In this document: positions 44,592 to 53,683 of the stretch, piece by piece
How positions within the stretch are numbered: the stretch's first letter is position 1
Layout of the letters: each line of letters begins with the position of its first letter
DNA from: Deltaproteobacteria bacterium
GTDB taxonomy: Bacteria; Myxococcota; Kuafuiibacteriia; Kuafuiibacteriales; Kuafuiibacteriaceae
Length of the DNA: 64,000 nt
Assembly: GCA_011526105.1 (NCBI GenBank)
Contig: WYAZ01000031.1
Coordinates: 62,001-126,000, forward strand
Reading direction: 5' to 3'
Program-made: the position numbers and the translations under genes
Notes under the pieces: generated by a model
Database searches by the model: none
The model's input: only the letters and a program-made list of their open reading frames with translations
Told to the model about the DNA's origin: nothing

Positions 44592-47129
44592 TCACAGGTT
44601 ATCTTCGAGGAAGAACTCGTTGGGGCGAGCTCCACCGGCGTCGCTGACGTACTCCTTGGGCTCCGTCCCCTGGCGGAAGGCCTCGACGACTGCGCCCGGG
44701 GTGCCGTCGCGAGCGAGCTTGCCGCTTCTCGGGTCGATTCGAGCGTAGACGATGCCCGGCGGTGGCTCGAACTCCCCGGTCTTTCGGCCTTTGAGCGCGC
44801 TCTTCATGTAGGCGAGCCAGATCGGGAGTGCAGCGCGGCCTCCCTGTTCGTAGCGGCCCATCGGCATCTGATAGTCGTCGTATCCCACCCAAGCCGCGGT
44901 CGCGATCTCTTGGGTGAAGCCGACGAACCATGCGTCGAAGGAGTCGTTGGTGGTGCCGGTTTTTCCTGCGACCGGTACGCCCAAGGCCTGCGCGGGGGTC
45001 CCGGTTCCGCCTTGGACCACGTTGCGCATCATCTTCGTCATGAGGAAGCCGGTCTCGCGGTCGATGACACGCTCGGGCGGCGATTCCGCGGTCGCGATCA
45101 TTCGCCGTGCCTTCTCCGCAATGCCCACCCACCCATCGGTGTGATGGGTGTCGTCGAAGAGCAGCTGTCCGTCCCGATCGTAGACGCGGGTGATGAAGCG
45201 ACGAGGGGCCATCTGGCCGTAGTTGGCAAACAGCCGGTAGACGTCGACCAGCTCCTGCATCGTGACGCACCCCTGGCCGAGCGCGATGCCGAGCTCTGGC
45301 GGGAGCGGCGAAGTGATGCCGAGCCGCTGCGCGTAGCGAACCGCATCTCCGATGCCCACCGCCTCGATGACCTTGATGGCGGGTACGTTCATCGAGTTCT
45401 GAAGGGCCATACGCAGCGTGACCTCGCCGACGAACTTGGTCTCGAAGTTTTGCGGCTTCCATCGGCGTTGGGCGTTCGGATCGTCGAAGGTGATGGGTGC
45501 GTCGAGGACAGTGCTGGCGAGGGTCCAGCCTTTCACGTCGAGCGCGGCGGAGTAGACGATGGGCTTGAAGGCCGAACCCGGCTGGCGGCATGCCTGGACC
45601 GCACGGTTGAACTCGCTGCGGTCGAAGGAGTATCCCCCGAGCATCGCCAGGACGTAGCCGCTCTCGACGTCGAGCGACATGACCGCGGCCTCGAGGTTGG
45701 GCTCTTGTTCGAGGGCCACGAGCTGTCCGGTCTCGGGGACGTTCTTCAGGAAGGACCCGGCGTACCTGTCCTTCTTGATCTCCTCCCGGGTGGTGGTCCT
45801 GAGGTGCAGCACGTCCCCCACCCGGAAGCCGGCCTCGCCGCTCGTGGGGATGCTCGTGAGCAACGCGCCTTCGAAGTACTTCTGAGGATCGACAGCGCGC
45901 GCCCATCGCATCGCGGCGAGCGGCAGCACGGCCGGGTGCGGACCGATGCGTACATGGATCGCGTCCGCGTTCTTGTCGACCTTCTCCACCACGCCCACGA
46001 CGAGTTCGCCGTCTTCGAGCTTCTCGAGGCGACCGATGCGGTGGAGCTCCTCTCCGTACTTCTTCTGGAACTCGTCGACCTCTGTCCCTTTCTTCAGGCG
46101 AAGCAGAGGGCCTCGGTAGCCCTGCCGTTTGTCGACCATGCGAAGCCGGCTGTAGACCGCGTCCTCCGCCCCTCGATAGCGTTCCACGTCCACGGTGGTG
46201 AAGACGGTGAGCCCCTCGTCGAGCACGGCCTTCTCGCCGAACTTCTCGAAGAGCATCCTGCGGACGTGCTCCGTGAAGTAGGGGGTGACGTCGCGCGAGA
46301 TGTTTTCGGCCGGATAGACTGTGATCGGGGTGCCTTCCGCTTCTTCGAGCTCTTCCTTGGTGATGAAGCCTTCCTCGAGCATGCGCCTGAGGACGTATTC
46401 GCGTCGGGCGCGGGCGCGCTGGGGGTGGCGGAAGGGCGAGTAGCGGGATGGCGCCTGCGGCAGGCCCCCGAGCAGCGCCATCTCCGCGAGGTTCATCTCT
46501 TCGACGCTCTTCCTGAAGTAGTTCTCGGCTGCGGCCTGGACCCCGTAGGCCTGGTTACCGAGGAAGATCTGATTCAGATAGAGGGTCAGGATCTCCTCCT
46601 TGTCGAGTCGCTGCTCCAGGCGGCGCGCAAGGATCGCCTCCTTCAGCTTGCGGCCCAGCTTCTTGGCGGTACCCGCCTGATAACCCTCCTCGGAGATGAT
46701 GATCGACTTCGCGACCTGTTGGGTCACCGTGGAACCACCCTGCACCACGCGGCCCGCCTTCACGTTGGCGACCGCCGCCCGAAGGATGCCGAAGTAGTCG
46801 ATGCCCGCGTGATCGAAGAATCGATTGTCCTCGGAGGCGAGGAAGGCCTGGACGAGCCGCCGCGGGATGCGCGAGTAGGGGAGGAACACCCGCTTCTCGC
46901 GGTAAAACTCCCCGACCAGCTGGCCTTCTTGGCCAAAGACCCGCGTGGTCAGCCGGGGGCGATAGTCCGACACCGCGTGAAAGTCGGGTACGCTCTCACT
47001 CACGACGCCGTAGAGGACCAGACCGAAGATGCCGCCGCCGGTGCCCAGCACGAGGCACGAGAAAACCGCGAGACGGGCGAGGGTGCGGAGCTTCCCCGGA
47101 CGCCTCAGCCCTTCCACAATGACGCGCAT
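44592..47129 (-). CDS. mrcA: Penicillin-binding protein 1A (bifunctional peptidoglycan synthase)
   Basis: An 845-aa inner-membrane enzyme. ATG 47129 follows GAAGGA; the frame opens earlier but with no family sequence. A membrane anchor (~18-42) precedes a GT51 glycosyltransferase with catalytic EDNRFFDHAGID (Glu ~100) and QGGSTVTQQ. The transpeptidase domain has SAFK (~513), SMN and KTGTT (~720). It polymerises lipid II glycan strands and crosslinks them. An OB-like insert lies between the domains, as in PBP1A. A 198-bp spacer separates it from the divergent coiled-coil gene. Confidence 0.95.
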   Translation of the reverse strand: MRVIVEGLRRPGKLRTLARLAVFSCLVLGTGGGIFGLVLYGVVSESVPDFHAVSDYRPRLTTRVFGQEGQLVGEFYREKRVFLPYSRIPRRLVQAFLASEDNRFFDHAGIDYFGILRAAVANVKAGRVVQGGSTVTQQVAKSIIISEEGYQAGTAKKLGRKLKEAILARRLEQRLDKEEILTLYLNQIFLGNQAYGVQAAAENYFRKSVEEMNLAEMALLGGLPQAPSRYSPFRHPQRARARREYVLRRMLEEGFITKEELEEAEGTPITVYPAENISRDVTPYFTEHVRRMLFEKFGEKAVLDEGLTVFTTVDVERYRGAEDAVYSRLRMVDKRQGYRGPLLRLKKGTEVDEFQKKYGEELHRIGRLEKLEDGELVVGVVEKVDKNADAIHVRIGPHPAVLPLAAMRWARAVDPQKYFEGALLTSIPTSGEAGFRVGDVLHLRTTTREEIKKDRYAGSFLKNVPETGQLVALEQEPNLEAAVMSLDVESGYVLAMLGGYSFDRSEFNRAVQACRQPGSAFKPIVYSAALDVKGWTLASTVLDAPITFDDPNAQRRWKPQNFETKFVGEVTLRMALQNSMNVPAIKVIEAVGIGDAVRYAQRLGITSPLPPELGIALGQGCVTMQELVDVYRLFANYGQMAPRRFITRVYDRDGQLLFDDTHHTDGWVGIAEKARRMIATAESPPERVIDRETGFLMTKMMRNVVQGGTGTPAQALGVPVAGKTGTTNDSFDAWFVGFTQEIATAAWVGYDDYQMPMGRYEQGGRAALPIWLAYMKSALKGRKTGEFEPPPGIVYARIDPRSGKLARDGTPGAVVEAFRQGTEPKEYVSDAGGARPNEFFLEDNL

Positions 47130-47174
47130 CCGTCGGCATCCTTCGCAGAAAGCACCCTTCCTCGCAACTGCGCG

Positions 47175-47214
47175 GTCCTGTGCGCCCATGCCCCAAGCGG
47201 GGTCGGCACAGGAC
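47175..47214. other. Nested stem-loop in the PBP1A/AglZ-like divergent spacer
   Basis: GTCCTGTGC (47175-47183) pairs with GCACAGGAC (47206-47214), a perfect 9-bp outer stem. Inside, CCCC (47191-47194) pairs with GGGG (47199-47202) around AAGC. It is untranslated for both genes and could be an operator or a leader structure for PBP1A. Confidence 0.5.
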
Positions 47215-47289
47215 TAGGCTCCACTTCACCCGCTGATTTCCCTTTGTGGGTTCAGGTGGATGCCGACCCGGCAAAAAACCGGCGTTACG

Positions 47290-47318
47290 TTGATCGGGGT
47301 CAAGGTCGGGTCTAGCGT
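47290..47318 (+). promoter_or_regulatory. Leaderless-type promoter of the AglZ-like gene
   Basis: TTGATC (47290-47295), 17 bp, TAGCGT (47313-47318), then 9 nt to GTG 47328. A GGAG overlaps the spacer, so either leaderless or Shine-Dalgarno initiation is possible. Confidence 0.55.
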
Positions 47319-47327
47319 GGAGTCCTG

Positions 47328-50300
47328 GTGGCGAACAAGACCGCTTTCATCGTCGACGAAGACCGCGATTTCGCTCTCAAGATCGCGGCCGCGCTCCGGG
47401 GGGACGGACTCGGCGTCAAGATCACCGAGGGCGACCGTGATCCGCTCGACGAAGTGAAGTCCGAGCGTCCGGATGTGCTCCTCATCCGAGCGGAGCTCTC
47501 CAAGGACTCCGGCTACTCGCTCTGTAGTCGAGTGAAGCGCAACAAGCGGCTCAAGCACGTGCCGATTTTTCTCTACACCTCCGACTCGACGGAAGAAGCG
47601 ATCAACGTCCACCGCGGGCAGGATACCGCGGCCGACGAGTACCTGATCATTCCCAAGCAACCTCCTTTTCCTTTTGACGAGTTCCGGGAGCGGGTCCGGG
47701 CGGTGGTCTTCACCAAGGACGGAGCGGAGCGCCCTCCGCCCATGCCGGCCGCCCGGCAGAACGACGAGCCGGAAGATGATGTGGCCGAGCGAGTCGCCAC
47801 GCGGGTGAAATCACAGATGGAAGCCGAAGAAGCCCCCAGCGCACTGCCTCGGCCTCGCGGCGGCTCGCGCGTCGCCACCGCAGACCAGAAGATGGATCTG
47901 CTGCGAGAGAAGAACCGCGAACTGCAGGCCGAGATCAACGCCTACAAGGATGAGCTTCGTTCGAAGGAGACCGAGTACCACGAGATCAAGGAACGCCTGG
48001 TCGAGAAGGACGTCGAGATCCAGTCCCTCAAGATGGACCTCGACGACGCTCGGGGTGAGTTCAGCCGTCGGGAGAAGGAGCACAACGAGCTCGTAGAGCA
48101 GCTGGGTGAGACGCTTCAGCAGCAGAGCGACGACAAGACGATCCAAGAGAAAGAACTGATCGAGATGATCGCGGGGAAGGAGAAGGAGGTTAATGACCTC
48201 ATCCGCGAGAAGGCCGATCTCGACCGCACGACCAGCACCAAGATCGATGCGCTCGAGTCGTCTCTGGCCGAGACCGACGACGCCCTCCGCAAAGCCCAGG
48301 AGAAGGTTCAGGCGCTCGAGATCGAGCTCGAGCAGCTCGAGACCGACCGCGCCGAGACCGAGCGACAGCTGAAGGTCATGACCGAGGAGCGAGACGCGCT
48401 CCTCGTCGAGAAGGCCAGCTTGCAGGATGGAGTCGCCGACCTCGAGACCCGCATTGCGAACATGGCGGAGACCGTGGTGCTCCTGCGATCCGATCTCGCG
48501 ATGACTCGGGAGCACGCGGCGGAGAACGCCGCGAACTTCGAGCTGGAACTCCGGGCGCGGGAGGAGACCCTCGCCGGGCTGCGTGATGACCTCGCCTCCG
48601 CTCAGGCCAGCTTTGAGCAAGCCGAGGCCGAGCTCACTCAGGAACTGGAGAGCACCCGCACCGATCTCTCGGAGACGAAAGATCGACTCGCGGAGGCCCG
48701 CGCCCAGATCGAGAGCCTGGGCACCCAGCTCGAGACGCTCGAGGCCGAGACCACCGCGCGTCGAGAAGAACTGGAGGCCGCGCTCGAGGCCAAGAGCAGC
48801 GAGCTCGAAGGCGAGCGTATCGAGCGCGCAGCGGCCGAGGACGACTACCGTTCCCAGATCGAGGAGCGAGACGGCACCATCGCTCGGATCACCGAGGAAG
48901 GGCAGCAGGCGGCGGAGCAAGCGGCCGATCGAGAGTCGGAGCTTCGGGCTGAGCTCTCCGCCCGAGACGGCGAGCTCGCCAGCACCCGCGCGGAGCTCGA
49001 GGACACGCTGTCCGAGGCTCAGGAGACCGAGATTCGCCTCAAGGGTCAGCTCGAGGGCTCCGAGAACGCTCGCATGCAGGTCGAGCAGTCCCTCGCGGAC
49101 ACCGAGCGCGATCTCGAAGAAACGCGGCGGACCACCGCGGACACCATCGCGGCGAGAGAGCAGCGCATCTCCGAACTCGTCGACACCGTCCGAGCGCGCG
49201 AGGAAGACAACGAGGAGGCTCAGAACCGGATTACGAGCCTGGACGTGGAGCTCGAAGATGAGCGCACGCGCTACGCCACGCTCGAGCACGAGACCTCGGC
49301 GCAGATCGCGGATCTTCAGAACTCCCTGAAGGAGACCCGACAGTCCCTGTCCGAGACCCGTCAGACGGCCGAAGAGACCGAGACCGAGCTGCGCGCGGAG
49401 GTCACCCGACTGGGGGTCGAGGTCGCGGAACGCGGCGACCGGATCGACGATCTCGAACGCGACATCGAAAACCTCAGCCGGATTCGCGGCGACCTCGAAA
49501 CGCGAGGCGCGTCACTGGCCGAAGACCTCGCGAGCACTCGCGGCGAACTCGACCACACTGAGACGGCCTTGCGAGCGACCGAGAAGGAGCTCGGCACCAC
49601 TCGAGAGACCCTCGCGTTACGCGAGGGCCGACTTTCGCAGATGCAGGACGAGCTGCAGAAGGAGACGCAGCTTCTCGCGACCCGAGAGGCCGAACTTCAG
49701 CAGCTTCGGCAGGGCTACGACCAGCGTGCGGCGGACGTCGGGCGGCTCGAGGCGCGTGTCGTCGCGCTGACGGAGAAGCTCGACGAGATTCGAACCGAGC
49801 GGGACGAGTTCGAGGCCGGCCTCGACGCCGCTCGAGACACGAACAGCGAACTCACCGCGGAGCGCGAGCGTCTCGACGGGCTTCGTCACCACTTCGAGGC
49901 CGAGGCGGCGAGGCTCGGTTCCGAGCTCGAGAGTGAGCGCGTCCAGAACGCTCAGATGCTCGATGAGAATCGTGAGCTCCGCGGTCGGGTGGACGTGCTC
50001 GAGGACGACACCCGGGAGAAGGGCGAGGCGCTCACCGCGACCACGCAGGAGCTCGAGCGTGCGCAGCAGCTTCGGGCTCAGCTCGAGCAGGCGAAGGGCT
50101 CGCTCGAGGCCGAACGGGGAGAGCTCCGGACGCAGCTCGCGACCTCGCGCGAAGCGCTCTCCCGCTTGGACGGCGAGTTCCAACGCGCTCGTTCCGAGTG
50201 GAGCGAGAGCAAGTCGAGTCTGGTCGAAGAGCGTGATGCGCTGAAGAACCGCCTCTCCACTCTGGGCCAGGAGCTCGATGGTGTTCGTCGTGCTCGAGAC

Positions 50301-51305
50301 GAGGCCGCTCAGACCCTGGTTCGTCTCGAAGACCAGATGGCGGCTCGGTCCTCCGAGCTCGACCAGCTCCTGCAGGCCGAGCGCTCGGAGCGGCAGCGTG
50401 AGTCGCAGCGCTTCGAGACGGAGACGGCACACCTGCGGGAGCGGATCGAGTCCATCCAAGCCCAGCTCGCAACAACTCAAGCCGAGAAGCGCGCGATCGA
50501 GGAGCGTGGTTCCGTCGAAATCGGGGCCGCACACTCGAGGCTGTCCGACCTGCAGAAACAGCTCGAGCGCAGAGAGAAGGAGGCCAGCACGCAGGTGTCG
50601 GATCTCCAAGCCTTGCTTCGGCAGACCGAGGAGCGATTTCAGAAGATGGTCGAGGAGCAGGAGGCTCAAGAGAGCCGCAGTCTCTCGGAGATCGACGACA
50701 CGCATCAGTCGTACAAGAAGCAGCTCAAGGACCGAGAGCAGGAGATCGAGCGACTTCGCCAGAAAGACCTCGAGAGCACACGCAAACTCCGCGAGGCTCA
50801 GGACTCAGCCCACCGGCTCACGGAGCGCTTGACCCGTCTGGAGTCTCAGAAGCCGGTGCGGTCCGCGAGTGCGGACGACGAGTTCGAGGCCTTCATGGCA
50901 TCGATCGGGGGAGGCGCCGCGCCCAGAGCCTCCCATCCCCCTCCGGCGGTGATCTCGCAGGCGCCGCCGCCATCGGGTGCAGATCCGCGCCGAGTTCCCG
51001 GACCTCCGGCCCGACCGAGCCCAGCTCGCCCTCCACCCGCGGTCACCGGCACCGGCGCTCGTCCGATGCCCGGGCCCCGCCCACCCTCCACCAGCATCTC
51101 CCAGGCCCGTCCTGTTCCTTCGGCGCACCGGAGTCCAAGCAGCGGCGCCGAGGTGAATGAGGCGGTCGAGGGGGTCGCGGAAGCCCTGGACGGCCTGTTT
51201 GGTCCCAGCGGGGGAATGGGCTTCGGCTCGGACATCGGTGAAGAAGAGGCAAGCGCCACCACGGTGGTCGCCCCTCTTGGTCACGAGCCTCCCCCCCGAA
51301 AGTAG
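47328..51305 (+). CDS. Pseudo-receiver and long coiled-coil protein (AglZ/FrzS type)
   Basis: A 1325-aa cytosolic protein. Residues 1-~125 have a receiver fold: IVDEDRDF acidic pair, FLYTSDST and YLIIPKQP, but the phospho-acceptor position in DVLLIRAEL is not Asp, so it is a pseudo-receiver. Residues ~190-1195 are an almost unbroken Glu/Arg/Leu heptad coiled coil. A Pro/Ala-rich tail (~1200-1290) follows. This is the layout of Myxococcus AglZ (gliding) and FrzS (pilus motility); size is nearer AglZ. It probably works as a polarity or motility scaffold. The start is GTG 47328. Confidence 0.75.
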   Translation: MANKTAFIVDEDRDFALKIAAALRGDGLGVKITEGDRDPLDEVKSERPDVLLIRAELSKDSGYSLCSRVKRNKRLKHVPIFLYTSDSTEEAINVHRGQDTAADEYLIIPKQPPFPFDEFRERVRAVVFTKDGAERPPPMPAARQNDEPEDDVAERVATRVKSQMEAEEAPSALPRPRGGSRVATADQKMDLLREKNRELQAEINAYKDELRSKETEYHEIKERLVEKDVEIQSLKMDLDDARGEFSRREKEHNELVEQLGETLQQQSDDKTIQEKELIEMIAGKEKEVNDLIREKADLDRTTSTKIDALESSLAETDDALRKAQEKVQALEIELEQLETDRAETERQLKVMTEERDALLVEKASLQDGVADLETRIANMAETVVLLRSDLAMTREHAAENAANFELELRAREETLAGLRDDLASAQASFEQAEAELTQELESTRTDLSETKDRLAEARAQIESLGTQLETLEAETTARREELEAALEAKSSELEGERIERAAAEDDYRSQIEERDGTIARITEEGQQAAEQAADRESELRAELSARDGELASTRAELEDTLSEAQETEIRLKGQLEGSENARMQVEQSLADTERDLEETRRTTADTIAAREQRISELVDTVRAREEDNEEAQNRITSLDVELEDERTRYATLEHETSAQIADLQNSLKETRQSLSETRQTAEETETELRAEVTRLGVEVAERGDRIDDLERDIENLSRIRGDLETRGASLAEDLASTRGELDHTETALRATEKELGTTRETLALREGRLSQMQDELQKETQLLATREAELQQLRQGYDQRAADVGRLEARVVALTEKLDEIRTERDEFEAGLDAARDTNSELTAERERLDGLRHHFEAEAARLGSELESERVQNAQMLDENRELRGRVDVLEDDTREKGEALTATTQELERAQQLRAQLEQAKGSLEAERGELRTQLATSREALSRLDGEFQRARSEWSESKSSLVEERDALKNRLSTLGQELDGVRRARDEAAQTLVRLEDQMAARSSELDQLLQAERSERQRESQRFETETAHLRERIESIQAQLATTQAEKRAIEERGSVEIGAAHSRLSDLQKQLERREKEASTQVSDLQALLRQTEERFQKMVEEQEAQESRSLSEIDDTHQSYKKQLKDREQEIERLRQKDLESTRKLREAQDSAHRLTERLTRLESQKPVRSASADDEFEAFMASIGGGAAPRASHPPPAVISQAPPPSGADPRRVPGPPARPSPARPPPAVTGTGARPMPGPRPPSTSISQARPVPSAHRSPSSGAEVNEAVEGVAEALDGLFGPSGGMGFGSDIGEEEASATTVVAPLGHEPPPRK

Positions 51306-51355
51306 CTGGGAACGCAGGGGCAGAAATAGAGGGACACACGTCCCATCGCCCGTGC

Positions 51356-51361
51356 TAACAG
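51356..51361 (+). promoter_or_regulatory. Candidate leaderless -10 of bamD
   Basis: TAACAG ends 7 nt before ATG 51369 and no Shine-Dalgarno is seen. No convincing -35 is found, so this is the weakest of the set. Confidence 0.3.
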
Positions 51362-51368
51362 CGTGCTC

Positions 51369-52268
51369 ATGGCTCCCTTGGCCGAGCGCAACTCGATCGC
51401 CATGCTCCTTGTCTTGGCGCTCTGTGGCTGCGCGTCGTCCGGCGCTCGGAACTACGGCGAAGACGACCCTGACGCCGAGGCCCTCGATGATCAGTACACG
51501 TCGGCGACCGCGGGTCGCGGAGAGGCGTCCGTCAACGTCACCTACGCCAAGACCGCACAAGGCAACTGGGACCGAGCGGAGGCCGAGTTTCAGGAAGAGA
51601 ACTACCTCGCGGCCCAGAAGTACTACACGTACATCCGTGCGAAGTTCCCGTACTCCGCTCATGCCCTGCAGGCCGACCTTCGGATCGCGGATTGCCTTCA
51701 TGGGCGTGGGCGTTTTCTCGAAGCCATCGACGCCTACCAGAACTTCATCCGGCTGCATCCCACCCACGGGAAGGTGGCGTACGCGATGTTCAAGATTGGC
51801 GCCGCGTACTTCGAGCAGATCCCCACCGACTGGTTCTTCCTCCCTCCTTCGCATGAAAAGGATCAGTCCGCAGTCCGCGATGCCGAGCGCGCGCTCAAAG
51901 CCTATGTCGAGCGCTATCCGAGCGACGGTTCCATCGACGAGGGCAAGCGACTTCTGAAGGACGTGCGGCTTCGCCTTGCGGCGCACGAGCGGTACGCGGC
52001 TGATTTCTACGCGAACGAAGAGAAGCCTCTGTCGCGCGTGGGCCGGCTCGAGATCTTGCGAAAGGACTTCGCGGATGTCTCGCTCGACGCCGCGCTCCTC
52101 CTCGAGATCATCGAAGTGCGGCTCGAGCTTCAGGATCTCGACGCCGCCAAGGAACTCCTGGCCGAACTCTCGACCAAGTTCCCCGGGTCCAAGGAGCTGC
52201 AGCGCGCCGAGCGCGCGGTGGCGCAGGCCAAGGTCGGGCTGAGTCAGGCTTCCGCGCCCACGCCTTGA
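51369..52268 (+). CDS. bamD: Outer membrane protein assembly lipoprotein BamD
   Basis: A 299-aa lipoprotein. ATG 51369 is preferred over the in-frame GTG 51363 because it gives a standard distance to TAACAG. The lipobox is LALCGC. TPR units follow: AEAEFQEENYLAAQKYYTYIRAKFP, ADLRIADCLHGRGRFLEAIDAY and AVRDAERALKAYVERYP, with the family's DWFFLPPSHEKDQ insert. It is the essential partner of BamA in folding beta-barrels into the outer membrane. Two M16 peptidases follow. Confidence 0.9.
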   Translation: MAPLAERNSIAMLLVLALCGCASSGARNYGEDDPDAEALDDQYTSATAGRGEASVNVTYAKTAQGNWDRAEAEFQEENYLAAQKYYTYIRAKFPYSAHALQADLRIADCLHGRGRFLEAIDAYQNFIRLHPTHGKVAYAMFKIGAAYFEQIPTDWFFLPPSHEKDQSAVRDAERALKAYVERYPSDGSIDEGKRLLKDVRLRLAAHERYAADFYANEEKPLSRVGRLEILRKDFADVSLDAALLLEIIEVRLELQDLDAAKELLAELSTKFPGSKELQRAERAVAQAKVGLSQASAPTP

Positions 52269-52293
52269 CCGCGAGGTGCGCCAGCGTTATCGC
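52265..52293 (+). promoter_or_regulatory. Leaderless-type promoter of the M16 peptidase gene
   Basis: TTGACC (52265-52270; contains the bamD stop), 17 bp, TATCGC (52288-52293), then 6 nt to ATG 52300. The -35 matches 5 of 6. This decides for ATG 52300 rather than GTG 52276. Confidence 0.6.
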
Positions 52294-52299
52294 CCGCGC

Positions 52300-53673
52300 A
52301 TGTCAGGAACTCTCCCGCGCGGGCTCGCCGCCGCCAGTGCCCTCACTCTGTTGCTTGGCCTCCCGCTTTCGGGTGTGGCCGGGCCGGCCACTTCCCCGCT
52401 GCCCTTCAGCCCCAAGGTGGAGACGCTCGCGAACGGCCTGAAGCTCGTCATGGTGCCGCAGCCCTCACCGGGCCTCGTGGCCTACTACTCGCTGGTGGGG
52501 GTGGGCTCCCGTGACGAGGTCGAGCCTGGGGTTACGGGGTTTGCGCACTTCTTCGAGCACATGATGTTTCGCGGCACCGACCTCTGGTCGCCGGCCAAGG
52601 TCCAAGAGTTCCTGAAGAAGACCGGCGCCGATCAGAACGGCTTCACCACCGACGACTTCACCTGCTACACGTTCTTTGGAAGCTCTGGGCATTTGGACGA
52701 GCTGGTCGCCTACGAGGCGGACCGCTTTCGAAATCTGAAGTACTCGGAAGACGTCTTCAAGACCGAGGCCGGCGCGGTGCTCGGCGAGTACAACAAGAGC
52801 GCTTCGTCACCCTCACTGCCGCTGCGAGAGAAGCTGCGAGAGTTGGTCTTCACCAAACACACGTACGGTCACACGACGCTCGGCTACCTGAAGGACATCG
52901 AGGCGATGCCGACGCAGTACGAGTACTCGAAGAAGTTCTTCGAACGCTTCTACACCCCGGACAACACCATGCTGTTCGTTGTGGGCGACTTCGACCCGGC
53001 GGTACTCCTGGATCTGGTCAAGAAACACTACGGCCCCTGGAAGAGGAGGCGCGCGGCGACCAAGGTGAAGGCGGAGCCTCCGCAGAAAAAGGAGATCCGG
53101 GCCCATCTCGACTGGCCCACCCCCACGCTCCCGGTGCTCTCCATGTCTTGGCGAACCCCAGCCGCCACCTACGGCACGCCGGATACCGCGGTCTACAACA
53201 TCATGGGCGAGATGCTCTTTGGCCGCGTGTCCCCGGTGTACACGGAGCTCGTCCTCGAGGCGCAGAAGGTGGTCTCCTTCTATGACGCGGGCTGGAATCA
53301 CAAGGACCCGTACCTGTTCCACGCCTGGGTTCAGCTCAAAGACCCGGCCGACTTCGAGTTGGTCGAGAAGCGCATTCAGACCGCGATCGACGAGTTCGCT
53401 TCCGGCAAGGTGGACGCCACGCTCCTCGAAAACGTGAAGTCCAACCATCGCTTCTCTACGCTTCTGGACCTCAACACCCCGGACAAGATCGCGCTCGCAC
53501 TCGCCTACTTCGCGGGTCCCACTCGGCAGCCCGACGCGCTCCAGAAGTCTCTCACCGCGGTCGCGAAGGTTTCCGCGAAGGACGTGCAGGCCTTTGCCAA
53601 GAAGTATCTAGGAGCCGCCCAGCGCTCCGTCATTACGCTTTCCGAGAAGGCGCCGGCGACCGCCGCTCAGTGA
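52300..53673 (+). CDS. M16 family zinc metallopeptidase, catalytic
   Basis: A 457-aa exported peptidase. ATG 52300 gives a signal peptide (LAAASALTLLLGLPLSGVAG). HFFEH (83-87) is the inverted zinc motif HxxEH and EAGAVLGEYN (~160) supplies the third ligand. Such enzymes act as pairs of homologous halves on small peptides and peptide signals. The next gene encodes the inactive half. Confidence 0.92.
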   Translation: MSGTLPRGLAAASALTLLLGLPLSGVAGPATSPLPFSPKVETLANGLKLVMVPQPSPGLVAYYSLVGVGSRDEVEPGVTGFAHFFEHMMFRGTDLWSPAKVQEFLKKTGADQNGFTTDDFTCYTFFGSSGHLDELVAYEADRFRNLKYSEDVFKTEAGAVLGEYNKSASSPSLPLREKLRELVFTKHTYGHTTLGYLKDIEAMPTQYEYSKKFFERFYTPDNTMLFVVGDFDPAVLLDLVKKHYGPWKRRRAATKVKAEPPQKKEIRAHLDWPTPTLPVLSMSWRTPAATYGTPDTAVYNIMGEMLFGRVSPVYTELVLEAQKVVSFYDAGWNHKDPYLFHAWVQLKDPADFELVEKRIQTAIDEFASGKVDATLLENVKSNHRFSTLLDLNTPDKIALALAYFAGPTRQPDALQKSLTAVAKVSAKDVQAFAKKYLGAAQRSVITLSEKAPATAAQ

Positions 53674-53683
53674 GGAGTCGAAC

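Noticed and set aside
43767-47315. 1182-codon plus-strand frame opposite PBP1A and the membrane protein
   Set aside because: Third-position GC bias of the real minus-strand genes leaves the opposite frame free of stops; PBP1A carries full catalytic motifs and this frame has none.
47811-49289. 492-codon minus-strand Leu/Gly-rich frame inside the coiled-coil gene
   Set aside because: A shadow of the Glu/Leu heptads; Leu-rich only because GAG/CTC codons are complementary.
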